From NCBI GenBank assembly GCA_036936605.1, contig JAUPFV010000005.1, forward strand, positions 231,475,770 through 231,539,769: 64,000 nt of DNA, given 5' to 3'. Below are positions 46,467-59,900 of this stretch, piece by piece. This stretch comes from Limnanthes douglasii subsp. nivea (Eukaryota; Streptophyta; Magnoliopsida; Brassicales; Limnanthaceae). Within the stretch, counting starts at the first letter, position 1, and the number at the start of each line of letters is the position of its first letter. The position numbers and the translations under genes are program-made. Below the pieces are notes generated by a model. That model was not told the DNA's origin, did not search any database, and saw only the letters and a list, made by a program, of their open reading frames with translations.

Positions 46467-48548
46467 AACTTACCTGATATCTGTATATAGATTAAGAAGA
46501 TATTTATTTACATATACTTAATGTCCGTTTATTAGATAAAAGATTAGAATCCATTATTTTAGTTTAAATATAAAATTTGTTAGGACTAATAAATTTAGGC
46601 TTAAAAAAGATATTCAACCAATCAATAAATCATTCAAAATACATTTCAAAGATAATTTTTTTTATATTGTTTTAGTTTATTTTTTTCTTTATTCTCTAAC
46701 CTTGGTTATAATTAGCAATATATAATCTTTTTATTTACAAGGTTATTCAATCTAACACCTAATTTTTATTATGGAATAATAATTTTTAAATATATTTTTA
46801 TACTTTCTTCATTAGTATTAATATTATACATAATGTTTCAAGAATAATATAATACTATAACCATGACTTATCGAAATCTGAATTAAGTTAGTAGATCTTA
46901 TGATTTAATTATAGGAAGTAGACAACTAGATATACAACCATCTTGTAAAGATAGCTACTTATTTGAGATCGAACATAATAGTAACATATTATAAAGGAAC
47001 ATGATTTCAATGAATAATATAACTATTAAATAGATTTGATTACATAACCGTTTGAATTCATTCAAACATAAATTACAAGTTATATTCTTGTTGTATCTAT
47101 TTCAATCTTTTCACTTTTATATTTATATAAAAATTCCTTAATATTCGATAAATATTTTTTTATTAGATAACACTTAGATGTATTACTTGTATGAATAAGA
47201 ATCATATATTTTTTGGATTTTTTATAAACTCGAATCTCGAATACTCGTACTATTTGACAATAATCGTACACTTGCGATTAATCAATTAGTTGCTTCATCC
47301 AATCAACAATATAAGACAGTTTGTTATATGTATTTGGCGGTATATGATTACATATGTCAAGATTTGTATTTTATATGTTTATGTTTGGATTGTTTTCGGT
47401 TTGTTTATTTATCGTATGTATTTTGTTTTTTTGTTTATGATATGTATTTGGTTGTAATATGATGTCTATGAGAAAATTTTCTCGATGAACCGATAAAACA
47501 TCATCTCTAAAAGCATAGTTGCAACCCTTGGAACATAGACAATCTTACGGATATGTCGCTCAAGATTTATCATAGACACAAATCCACACTTGATTATCTA
47601 GAGAGCCAGAGCCAGGGCCAGGGCCATCACATAAACCTAGTGGTTAATATGAGGATGATCCAAACACGACGCACTAATCTAAAGTGTTCAAATCAAAATT
47701 CCCTCATATATCGAGATTATACAAAAGATTATTGAACCACACCTTGTACCACTATTATCACGTCAAGGCGAATATTTAATAATTTTTTAACAACTATATT
47801 ATTGAATATTTGAAAAAATATGCTAAATATATTTTTGTTAGTTTATAAGATAGACCTGACGATATAATATTTTGATTTTATAATACGCACAATATCTCGC
47901 GCAACTGACTTGACCGACTAATTTGACTGGCTAAATATCTACAAAGGATGCCAACAACAACACAATATTTGGACTATTGTGAGAAACATTATCTGTTTGG
48001 TATCCAAATGGGCCACTTACAACAACATTCATTGAGAAATGACACCCGAGCACAACGACTTTCATTTTTTTCTAGGGAAATGATGGTGATATTAGAGATA
48101 TTGTATGCATTACAAGTTTGATGGTTTGAGGAAAACTCATTGACTTAGGTGAAAACAAAGATATATATGTCATGGAAGATATGATGTCCCTGTTACTTAG
48201 CCTCGAACTTATCATAGTCAAAGAAAAACTTGGTTATTATAAAAGAATGAGAATTTAGATGACGTATCCAAATGAAACTTTATAGTGTCGTCTTTGCGGT
48301 ATTGCATAATGACATGCCTTTGACATAATAAGGAAGAAAATCTTGGTGAAATAAGATGAATGACAGAGAGTGATCGGTTCAAATGCATGAGAACCTATTA
48401 ATTGAATTATAACGATATTATAAACTAAAGTTATGAATAAAATACATAATTTAATTTATAAAATTATTACCTTAGTGAATTGATTCCCATTCACTTAAGT
48501 AACTAAATATTTTTTATTTATATGCGTGTGTGTAAGAGAGAAACACCT
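46467..48548. other. AT-rich intergenic, nothing recognised
   Basis: No gene could be supported. A 60-codon frame at 47553-47735 contains a short SQGQGQG-like repeat (GCCAGAGCCAGGGCCAGGGC) and has no known relative. Confidence 0.4.
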
Positions 48549-50625
48549 TGTTAGAGAAACCATCGGTATCCGAAAAAGATCTAATCCATAGTCACTCAGC
48601 CAAAGCAGTGACCAACAGTTGGCGAACACCTACCCGAGAGGCAGTATGAGCTAATACGAGCTTCAACTATTACCTTATTTCAAAAACTAATTGACAATAA
48701 ATAACGTAAAGTAATCAACCGCACAACAATATATTTAAAGTGGTTCGGATCGTGAAGAAATCCTACATTCACGGATAATATACACTTCTTTTATATAAGT
48801 AGGTTACAAAAAGACTCTCAAACACAAAGGACTCAACACTATTTGTTACAAAAGATGACGTCATTCATATAACTATCTCTTCAGTGTTTATCTCTCACCT
48901 CACTTATATCTCAAAAGTCCTAGAGTTAGTTTCTATATCTGAATAAGTATGCAGCTCACGTCTCGTCTCGCCAGAAATTAAAAAGCTATTTTTATGTATG
49001 TCAGTTGTACTAAATCTTAATCCATTAATTAAGGAATCTAATTAATATAAAAGACCGAATTGATACGAAATCTAATTAATATAGAAGACCAAATTGATAG
49101 GAAATCTAATTAATATATAAGACCAAATTAATAGGAAATCTAATTAATATAGAATGAAATCTAATTAATATAGAATACCAAATTAATATAAGATTTAATT
49201 AATATAGAAATCTAATTAATATAGAAAATCAAATTAATATTAATTATCCAATTATAATAGAAAATGCAATTAATATATGATATAAAGTTAATATATGAAA
49301 TCTAATTAATATATAATATCTAGTTAATAACCAATTCTAATTAATGTAGAGATCTAATTAATATATCAGACTGGTTTAGAAAATAAGATTATGTTTCGCG
49401 TTGCTTTTAGCCTACTTTTAACAATTCTCCACTTAGGTTTAGCGTAACTCCAATATCCATTACCCTAATGCTTCAACTACTCACTGAAGATAAACTATCT
49501 ACCTGTATGTTTGGAGTGATCAATTTTCATGCAGTCCGGAAACTCTATCAAGGAAATCATCCCTAACAGACCAGTCTCCCGACTTTCTATATTCAAGAAA
49601 GCTATAGTAACATCCATCTCACCTATCCATAGGTCAAACCGAGAAACACTTGATAATTGCTCCACGATTTGAAAATATGAAACCTCTAACCAATCAAACT
49701 TCAAGTCAAAACCCAAACCTAACAATGGTTGAACTTCCTTTATATAGATCGAAGCCAAACTTAGCTTGAAAACAGCTTATGTAGAGGCATCCACATTTCC
49801 ACCTTTCTGTTCAAACTCCATCTCAGCTCCAACTTCGGCTCTGACACCTATTACATCTTCATAACGACCGAAAGTTCATGGCTCTTGTTGACGATGATAG
49901 TTGTCCAAAACAGCTCATTCATTCAACCTTTTGTTATGTTCAGCTATCAGAACCATAACCCTTACTCTAAGTAAGTTACGGCTTATCTTCTCAGCTATTC
50001 CATGCTTCGATAAGCCTTTAAATGCCTATAATAGAATCCCAACAGATTCGTTCCCCATACTAGACGCATATTCTAATACTTCTCTTATAGAATCAATTAT
50101 TATGACTTCACTTAACTTTAATCTAAGATCCGCGATCTTCGTCTTTCTACCTAGTCTTTTTCATCAACATCGAATATTGATATCAGATCACTACGCTTAC
50201 TGAATCACTTGTTAAGAAAACCATTAATATCCAAACAAGATCCGACCCAACCCTAACAAGACTCGCTAGGCCGAATATTAGTCACTCAGCCAAAACAGTG
50301 ACCAACAATTGGTGATCACCTACCCAAGAGGTTGTATGAGGTAATACGAGCTTCACATCTTACCATTTCAAGAACAAAGTTGATAAGAAAGACCAAAAAG
50401 TAATCAATCGCACAACATAAAATTTAACATGGTTTGGATCGTGAAGAAATCCTACATCCACTAAAAATAAAAACTTCTTTTATAAATAACTAGGTTACAT
50501 AAAGACTCTCAAACACAAAGGACTTAATCACTATTCGTAACAAAAGATAACTTGATTCACAGAACCCTCACTTTAGTTTTTATCTTTTTGTAACAACTTA
50601 GCTTATGCTTCGCGTTATTTAAACA
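48549..50625 (-). mobile_element. Short Copia-like non-autonomous LTR element
   Basis: Two direct repeats, 48549-49423 and 50210-50625, begin TGTTA(G/A)(A)GAAAACC-like and end TTTAACA/TTTAAACA. They share GTCACTCAGCCAAA.CAGTGA, GGATCGTGAAGAAATCCTAC and AAGACTCTCAAACACAAAGG. Before the right copy, GCTTACTGAATCACT resembles the reverse complement of the Copia primer-binding site (initiator Met tRNA), so the element is read leftward. The 786-bp internal part holds only short unrecognised frames and no pol. No clear target duplication was found. Confidence 0.65.
49034..49372. repeat. AT-rich minisatellite AATCTAATTAATATA inside one LTR
   Basis: About 15 diverged units of AATCTAATTAATATAGA(AGACCAAATTGATAGG), mostly 15-35 bp long. 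It lies in the left LTR of the Copia-like element; the right LTR lacks it, so the expansion came after the two LTRs were formed. Confidence 0.85.
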
Positions 50626-52739
50626 CGACCACAACGCACAAATAAATATCTGGCACTGTCATCCAGTTCTCAATACTGACAACTACATAAAAGCAATCAA
50701 GCTTATCTAGTTTGTCATCTACTATTTCGTGACTACCGTAAACTTCTTCATGTTTATGCAAGTTCAGTCTAATTTTCCTCATTGTTCATTACCACACATG
50801 CAACCATGATTCTTGACTTCTGAAGTAAAAGTGATCTATAGTCCTAAAACTACAACTAAAATCCATTCATATATTTGGTACCTTAAAAATGTACAAAATC
50901 CTAAATGAGGGAAAAATGGCCGCAATACAATAACATTTTTTTAAAACTTTTCAACATTTGGGTGTCTTTAGATTTTTTTGTTTTAGTTGACTTTGTTTGG
51001 TTTGAATTGCTAATATTCTTACGTTGCTTACAATTATTACAATATTATATAGGTAAGATGAGAAGGTGTGGTCTTGTTACCAGTTTGTCTGATGACATAC
51101 TCAAAATAAGGTTCATCTCGTTTGGTCGAACTAACTTTAACCGAAATAGTTATACCTTGTAGCCTTGTATGTACTATATAAAATTATAATATGCATGAAT
51201 ATTGGGTGTGTGAAAAATAGATTTGTAATTACTTCAAACTTCTAAGTTGTCGTCCGATGTCATTCGATGTAGTTTTTTTTCCTTCATTTTACCTAACAAA
51301 AATTACATGTATGAATGAACACACACATCCAATGCATGATTTTTGTGTCTAACATTATAAATATTATGTATATTGGATTTCTTTTAGTTTTGCATTCCTC
51401 GAACCGACTAAAAGTTCACGAGTACGGACACCCGTCATAGGCAATTTCGTAGCAATTTCTTCTTGGTCTATTTTCAACTTTCTCGCTCTATGTCATATTT
51501 CTAAGAAGCTCACATATATGTGTTTATTCTTTTCGTATAAGATTGGCAGAGACTATAATCCACTTTCAACTTCAACCAGATAAACCCTAAGTCTAAAAGC
51601 ACAATTACAATTTTAGTTTCTGTCGTAACCTCTCTTAACATTAGGTTTATGAGGTTATTTCTTATACTTTATATATCACTCATAAGCAAAAAAGAATCTC
51701 AGACTTTTTCTAATGTTCGTGTCATCGTAAAAACTCTTAGTTATCTCGTACCATAAATTTTAAACCATACGTTGTACACATTTTTCAAATTCACCTTTAA
51801 TATAATATATATAAATCATGAATACATACAAATGATATTCATAAATAGTAGATTCTATATCAATTTTGATTCCATATACAATTTAGCCAAAATACGAAAA
51901 TAAATTTAAAAACGATCATATTTCAAAAACTACAAGACGATAATGCAAATTAAGTCAGCAATAGTTTTTTCTTATATTATTCAACGATCCTTTAGTGATA
52001 AATGGGGAAAAATGTTATCCCTAAAAGGGTCAAATAATAAGTCTATCCAATTGATAGACCTAAATTAAATTAAGGGAAACATATTTGGGGCTGAAATGTA
52101 GTGCCTAAATTGGAGCTCATTGAGCTAATGAACAAAGCTAAATCTACCAGAATAGCTTCCTTCTTAAGAAATAACTACAAGTTATGATTTCGATTTCAAA
52201 TTATTTACTTAGACTCAACCAGATCCAGATTTCTTCTATCATAAACCATAGAGATCTTGATTCTAATATGACTTCCTGTGACCTTCAATGAGAAAAATAA
52301 GGAGGCGATTGTCAAGCCATAACTTGCTACCTCATATTATATTAAATGATTCCATTCAGGAAGAATAAATCATGAAATCGTCAAATTGATTTAACAAGAA
52401 GAAATTTCACAAAGATGAGATTCAGAAAATCCGATAAGATTTCTAGGGTGAGCGACAAATTTCAAATATTATTGGCCATAAGAATCAAGAAAGAAAGCTA
52501 CTGAAGGAGGAAAAATAGAAGGTAGATAACCATTTTCATAAAATTAGAGGAGAATAAGAATGGATTTTGATTCAATCGGAAAGAAGAACTACTAAAAACA
52601 AAGTAATGAATATAAGCAACTTATAGGTTAGACAGGAAATCCAGAGTCGACAAGCTGTTAAGTTGAATCAACATCATTATAAATGTAACCTAGACCCAAG
52701 TTTACCATGAGAGTGATGACACTCAATTGGATAGGAGCC
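50626..52739. other. AT-rich intergenic, nothing recognised
   Basis: Only chance short frames. No repeat or RNA gene could be supported. Confidence 0.4.
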
Positions 52740-55700
52740 TCGTGATTATTAAATTCATTTTTCATTTTACATTTCAGGGTCCATTTAGCAAGCTAATTAG
52801 CTGCTTTATTTTGGTCCCTAAAAATATTAGAAATCACCATAGATGAATAAATGAGGTTTCCATAGCATTTTAGAAAGATTTAAGAGGCCAATGATAGTTA
52901 CCATGAGTTAAAAGTTTTACTAGAATCTGAGAGTCCGTTTCAACATCAACATTTGACCAACCTTTATTTTTGCAGGTGAGAAGACCGTCTAAAAAAGCTC
53001 TTGATTCAGCCATTGCATGAGTTAACTTTCCATAAAGATTGTTGGAACCGAATACAATATTACCAGAACTATTTTTGATGATGATTTCTCCACTTGAGTC
53101 TTAATTTTAGAGACATGCAGTATCAAAATTGAGTTTAAGTCTTTCTGGAGTCGGAGGAGTCCATTTTAAATAGGTAGGCTTACTCTTCGAGGTAACATAA
53201 TTTAAACAACCAATTTCATTGCATAAGCATCATTGCTCCAATGCTTGGTCATGAGAATGTTAGAAGGATCCAGGCTACAAATTATATATTTAATGTAATT
53301 GATAGTGGATTTAGTGTTGTTAACCTTTTCTTAGAACTTTGAATTGTTTCTATCCTGCCATATGCCCAATAAATTATAGAAGGAATAATAGTTCTAGCAT
53401 AAACCTCCTTATAAGTGGACCAAAACCAGGTCCTGGTCATATGAGCTATGGGCATGAAATTGTTGATGTTAATTTTGAATAAATATACAAAAATAACTCT
53501 ATATAGACCAAACAAAGCTAAAAAATATGAATAAGTAATTACGAGTTTCAATAGATTCATAAAATTAACACTTATAAACTGTTATCAGGTGTTTTTTCAG
53601 CAAAATAGAATCTATATGAATATAACTATGTAGAAGTTTCCATAATAAGAAATAAAATTTTCTCAGAGTGATAAAATTCCAGATTTTACTAAAGAGTTTA
53701 GACTTACTATGATGATGTCTTATCTAATTATAAGTCTCTTTAGTACCGAACTTCCATATAATAATGTCCTTAGTGGTAAAATTGATTGAAGTGGTGTGAA
53801 TAAGGTCTATACGAGTTTGAGAAATGAATCTTTTGAGTCTCTTGTTGTTCCACAAGTTGCCAATCCAGAAAACCTTCACATTTTCATGCTTGAACCAAAT
53901 GTTATCCATGTTGTCATCCAACATTATAAGAGGGGAGTGATTGCACCAGTTTTCAAGCCAGAAGTCTATATCTCTGTTATCCAGCTTCCACCTTATGTTT
54001 GACTCAACAAAAGACTTGATTTTAGCAAGTCTTTTCCAAGTGTGAGAGCCAACCTTAGTGTAGGAGACCTGCAAATGATGAAGGTTCTTGCAATATATGT
54101 CATGCATAAGGTTAGACTATAGACTCTTATTATTCATAAAATTAAACCATATTTATCTAGAAAGAATGTCTTGAATATCAGATGAGGTTCCGATATTGAG
54201 CCCTCCTTCACAAAAAGTCTTACAAATAGAAGATCAAACAGACCAATGGATTGTGTTTTCTTCAGTGTTTGAACCCCAAATAAATTTCTTGAAGGTTCTT
54301 TCCATCCTAGTAATGATACATTTAGGAAAAAACAGTTATGGATCCAATATGTAGGAATAACCGTCAATACAAAGTTGGTTAGAATGAGCCTTCTACCATA
54401 TGACAAATGCTTTTCTTCGAGTCTTTTATCTTGTCATTGATCTTGTTCAGAGGAGTATTATAACTGTTGGCCTTATTATTGTTATTAAGAGTAATCCCAA
54501 GATAATCATTAGGTAGATGACTTGAGTTAAAACCTGTTTGATTGGTAAGAGATGCAATCGTGGTACTACTGAAGCTTGAAGGCATGATGATCTTGGTCTT
54601 GTTTTTGTTTATAAATTGACTATAAACATCTTGGTAGATCTGAGGAAACTTACCAAGTTTGTCAATAGTAGTCTCAAAGATATTAGTGAAAATCAGAATA
54701 TCATGCACAAACACCAAACAAAGAATCATAATGCCACTTCTAGATGAAAATTGTATTAACTTGGTAGATTCAAATAGTTTATACAAGCCTCTTATAAGAA
54801 CTTCTTCAGCCATAATAAAAAAACTTGGAGAAAGAGGGTCCCCTTGTCTAAAGCCTCTTTTAGTATTGAAGTAATCTACTGCATCTCGATTAATGAGGAT
54901 AGATACAAAAAGAGAACATATTAGATTGTTAATAAGTCTAACAAAAATAGGAGAACAACTAAAAGAAAGAAGAACTTTAGTTATGAATCTATTAAAAAAT
55001 TTGTCGAAAGCTTTAAACATATCTACTTGAATCATGATATTGCTTGCCTTCCTTTTCATGTTAAGGTCATTTATAAGCTCTTTAGCTATTAAATTTTATC
55101 ATGTATGGATTTATTAGGCACATATGCACCTTGAACAATATAATTTATTTTGGGCAATAAATTGATTAATCTATTGTTAATTATCATTGACATGGTTATG
55201 TTTAATAGACTACAAAGACTAATATGTATAAAATCCTTCCAATTTGTAGGATTGGAGGATTTTGGGATGAGACACAAACCTGTGGCCAAATTTACCTTAA
55301 AAAACCTAGTCTAAGGATAAGCACTTTTGATGGCAAGAACTGATTGAGTTTTTGTCTTTTGGGAATACCTTGATTGAATTTACCTATTAGGCTGTATTTG
55401 GTGTTTACCATCAGCATTTCATTGACATTTTGTGAGAATTGAATGGAGATGTGATCAGATTGCCGATTCACACTGATAGGCTTGAAACAAGAGTATGAAT
55501 TTTGTTTACGAAGGGTATATGCATAAGATTTGTTTTGTTGATTGCTGATACCAGCTGAAGTTGTGTTATGGATATATCGTTGTTTCTTGCTTTGTTTTGC
55601 TTCATGAATTTTGTAGACGTGAGAAGATCGGAAAAATCTTCAGCCTGACTAGCATTGATGTCATGATTTTCACCTAAGCACCTAATGAGTTTGCTATTGA

Positions 55701-55760
55701 TCATCACATCAATGAAGGGTTAAACACGGAGGAACATAACAGAAAAGAGAAGAAACAGGA
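52740..55760 (-). mobile_element. LINE with RNase H domain, degenerate
   Basis: A minus-strand LINE related to those at 15.3 and 34.4 kb. It starts near 55760 with an ORF2 upstream region, then RT, connection, zinc-binding-like segment, and RNase H at about 53140-52790. The 5' part (ORF1, most of the endonuclease) is missing. Ends are approximate. Confidence 0.85.
52790..55707 (-). pseudogene. LINE ORF2 (RT and RNase H), broken
   Basis: RT has QGAYVPNKSIHDK (about 55120), motif A QVDMFKAFDKF (about 55035), FRQGDPLSPSFF (about 54850), FVHDILIFTN in place of the FADD box (about 54690) and LPNDYLGITLNNN (about 54500). The word IRWKLDNRDIDFWLENW (about 53985-53940) is shared with the 34.4-kb LINE. 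The RNase H part shows IIIKNSSGNIVFGSN, AESRAFLDGL and DVETDSQILVKLL (about 53090-52900). Frameshifts and stops make it dead. Confidence 0.85.
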
Positions 55761-56987
55761 AAAACAAAGATCAAATGTCTTTATTGGAGGTAAAAAAAAC
55801 CTTTATTGGAACAATTCTCCGCTAAATTTCGACAATTCCAATCAAATCGACAATAGTTAACATATGTGCAAATTGTTGTTGACCATATGTCGATTTTCCA
55901 ATCTACTTATAAAATATATAAAAATTATACTTTGTAAAGTTAAATTTTAAATTGATTCCAATTGTTTCAAATTATATAAAATATAAAATATGTGTATTAA
56001 GTCGAATTCTTTTAGTTTTATCTGATTTGATTTTTTTTTATTTATTTATCGGATTTGATGATTTTTTATATATTATGATTTTGTGTGTTTGTTTTTTAAT
56101 TTTTTTGTGTGATTTTTTAAAAAGCAAAAAAAGTTGGATTATAGAATTTTAGATTGAACGTTTGGAGACGTATCTATGAAAATAAAGATGAAGGTAAAAT
56201 TATAGTAGTAACATTTTTTTTTTATCATATTAAACTTTCTAATACTAGATACTCCTAGTTTTCACGAATCGATAGACCCTATTGACCAATCTTATTATTA
56301 TTTGACATTGATGAATCTCCTGCTCTAACACTCTAAATGGGCAGCTGAAGAGAAAGAAGCCAACATAGTTCTCTTTAGTTTAAACGTTTGTCTGGATTTT
56401 TAAAATCAATTACAAATTCTAAAACTATGGTCACAAATATAATAATAAAAAACAAAACTTTGTCAATTTGCTTTAAAAATTCAAACTTTTTAAATATATT
56501 AAATCGTTGTTTCATCGTATATACAAATACAAATAGGAGTGCTCAAATTGCTACTAGTAAAGTACAATCCTTTTTGGTTTGATGTTGTTAATATTATGAT
56601 TTTCTTGAATAATTTATCCCTTTCTTCAAATTAGATAATCAGACGCCTGATTTTTCTGGATTCTTTTGTTTTTCCACGAATTAAAATAAAAAAGACTCTG
56701 TATATCAATCCGTATTTGTTCGTTATAAATTTCGATTTTCTCAATCGTTGATTGTTTATCGTCTAGGGTTTAGAAAAGGGTAGACGTAAATTTTCCTTTT
56801 TCTTTTCTTTCCCAGTCTAAAAAGTAAGTTTTTGGGTTTGGTTTTGTGTTTATAGAGTCTCCTTCTAATCGACAGAGATCCAAAGTTAGAGATTTTATTA
56901 ATGTGGGGATTGTTTTGCCCTATATCTCAGTTTGTATCTCTCTTAATCCTTAATTGCGTCAAAGAAGCTTGAGAGTGGCATGTAGGC
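55761..56987. other. Upstream region of the ARID-PHD gene
   Basis: AT-rich DNA to about 56690, then a less extreme stretch (56700-56987) that probably holds promoter and 5' untranslated sequence. A GTAAGTTTTT donor-like site at 56825 could begin a leader intron, but no clear acceptor was fixed. Confidence 0.4.
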
Positions 56988-59900
56988 ATGATGTTTCATG
57001 CTCAAGGTTCTTCTTCAAGGAATCACTGTACCCTTTTAGCAGTTCTGTGTGGCAACACTTTCGAAGATAAACAAAAACAGCTAGTTGATGGTGAACCCAG
57101 ATACCCTTTCCCTGACCTTACTTCAGCAGGGCGTCTTGAGGTGGAATTAATCAGAGTTTAGTTGATTTATTCCTAATTTTTGGGTTTCTATATTTTTTAG
57201 TTTAATTTGTTTGTTTTTCTAATTTAGGTTCAGGTGCTGAATAATCCGAGTGATAAAGAGTTCCAGCAAGCTCTGGAAACATGTGAGCCTAGTATTGTTT
57301 ACTTTCGAGGAGAACAGGATGGAGACAGTGAAGAAATTGGGCCACTGATACTGGGAGACAGTGATTTTTCTTCTCCTGATGCTTTATGTGGACTCTTTGG
57401 TTCAAAATTTCCTACTACTGTAAGTAATCCCTTTTTTTGTTCATTGTGCTAGAGATTCATTGATGTTTGTGGCTCAGACTCAGCTGAAAAACTTATGAGG
57501 AACCTATCATCCTGCATTGTGCTGCTTTGTCATCTTAAGTTTTCATAGTGGAATCAGGAACTTTGTTCAATTTTCTTGTGGCGGCGGCGCCGGCGGCGCC
57601 GGTTGCCACATATTTCTTACAAGAGGCTATTTATAAAATTAGGGTGTTATGTTATAGTGCTAAGCTACATTGAAGAGATGTTTCCTAAAAAGTTCATTGT
57701 GTTTTTGTCATCTGTTCTAGTAATTGTTTTTGCTGTTCTGTTGAAACACTAGTTAACGCAGTTGATCTAATGTACCCTTCTGTTTCTATAAACATCTTAA
57801 ATTTAATCCTTTTTGTGTTGTAATAGTTTAGTGATACTACTTAACCTAATATACCTACCACTGTTTCCGTGTAGGTGTACTTAGAGGTCCCGCATGGTGA
57901 AGACCTGGCCGAAGCACTTAATTCTGAGGTGCACAAACTGTAATATGTTTATTACCGGACTCTTTCTCTCACCATTATTTAGACAGTTCACTTGTTATGA
58001 ACGTTGTTTGTTGGGATGGTACCACATTTATTCTCAAACAATCAAGTTCGTATCTTTTTGGCAGGGTGTTCCATATGTTATATACTGGAAAAGTACATTT
58101 TCACGCTATGCAGCTTGTCATTTTCGCCAGGCGCTGCTGTCAGTGATACAAAGGTATGTATGTTTCTGCTCTGAGTTCTCTTACTACATGGGTGCTGATC
58201 TGTCTCTTTAACTACATCTTTCCTTGATCTTATGGGTAAACTAGCAATGATAAAGTATTTGTACTTATAAAAAACAATGTCTCGTTATTAAGATAAAATA
58301 AAAGGCACAATTACATCCTTATTACCAATAATTGGTTGTCCCGGCTTCAACGTGCATCATCAAATTTTGGCTTGATAGGTGCTTCTGGTGCACCATTTGA
58401 AATCTCCTTAAGAGTTGGTCGATTGTCCCATTTGAAATCGATCAGACCTGCGAGGCTCAGACTTTGAACGTTCTTTTTTTACCAGCCAGACACTGGGACA
58501 TCATCTCCTTTTGGCGGTTGTCTTTTTGTAATTTTCTTTTAGTTTTTCGTTCCCTCTATTAATCCTTTGTTTGCTGGAACTTTGTGATTCATAATCTTCT
58601 TATTTTGCTCCATCACTGGAATATTCTTGATAATATGTTAGTAATTTTGCCTAATAAAGAATAGAGTAAGAGTTTAGAGAGAGAATGTGGAGAGAGTATA
58701 CTTTTTCTTTTTGCTAAGATTTAAGATGATAAAGTAGAGAAGGTGGGCTGGACAGAAGTTTACCTTTTGACCCCCAACATGAATGCTTATTTACTTACGA
58801 AAATCTTCCTCGGCTTTTACCAGTTAGCCATAATGCATTAAGTCTAGGTAATTGGTAGTTAAACTAGTAGCAGAGAGGTCATGACTTGGATTGTTCGTGA
58901 TAATGCATTAAGTCTAGGTAATTGGTAGTTAAACTATAGAGGTCATGACTTGGATTGTTCGTGATTCGCAGTTCGTGCAGTCATACTTGGGATGCATTTC
59001 ACCTGGCAAATGCTTCATTCAGACTCTATTGTGTACGGAACAAGGCTGTCTTACCTTCAAATAGTCACGAACTGAATAGCAAAACAGGACCATACATGCT
59101 TGGAGACCCCCCAAAGATGGATCTCGTTTTACCCGAGGCAGATGCACAAGGAGATGATGATGAAGAAGAAGACGAAAGCTCTCCAGAGAATATTCCTTCG
59201 ATAAAAATATACGATGAAGATGTGAACATGAGATTTCTTGTTTGTGGATTGCCATTGACGCCGGTAGGTTTGGTTACGTCTTCACAGTTGTCTGACCAGA
59301 TAATAGTTTCAGTGTTAAGGAATGCTAAGTTACAAGATTGTTGATCATCAGGATGCTTTCTTATTGGAATCTCTGGAAGATGGACTCAATGCTCTTTTGA
59401 GCATAGAAGTAAGTTTGCCACTGAAAATAAATTAATTCATACTTTGACATTACTGGGTTAGGAGACACGGTATAAGTATTTGCACTTGTATGTACAATGC
59501 AGATAAATTATTATGCAGCTGTTAGCATACATTTTTGCTGTTAATGATTGATTTTTCTCTTATCTGATTGTTGATTTTTCCCGTATGCTGTTTCTTCAGA
59601 TGCGTGGAAGTAAGCTCCACAACCGCACAAGGTACATTTAAAATATAGTCTACGCTCGCTCGTTATATTGTTCATATAACTTTTTCAGGCCGAGTGTGGT
59701 GACTCGGTATTCCAGTCAGCTACTTCTTGTAGCTTATCATTTTCTTATCTCCCACACCGTAATGTGCAGTGCTCCGCCACCGCCTCTCCAAGCAGGAACA
59801 TTTTCTCGTGGTGTGGTCACTATGCGTTGTGATATCTCAACATGTACTTCTGCTCATGTATCACTTTTAGTGTCTGGCAGCGCGCAGACATGCTTTAATG

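Noticed and set aside
47553..47735. 60-codon frame as a small gene
   Set aside because: No homology, no promoter signal, and low-complexity repeat content in an AT-rich spacer.
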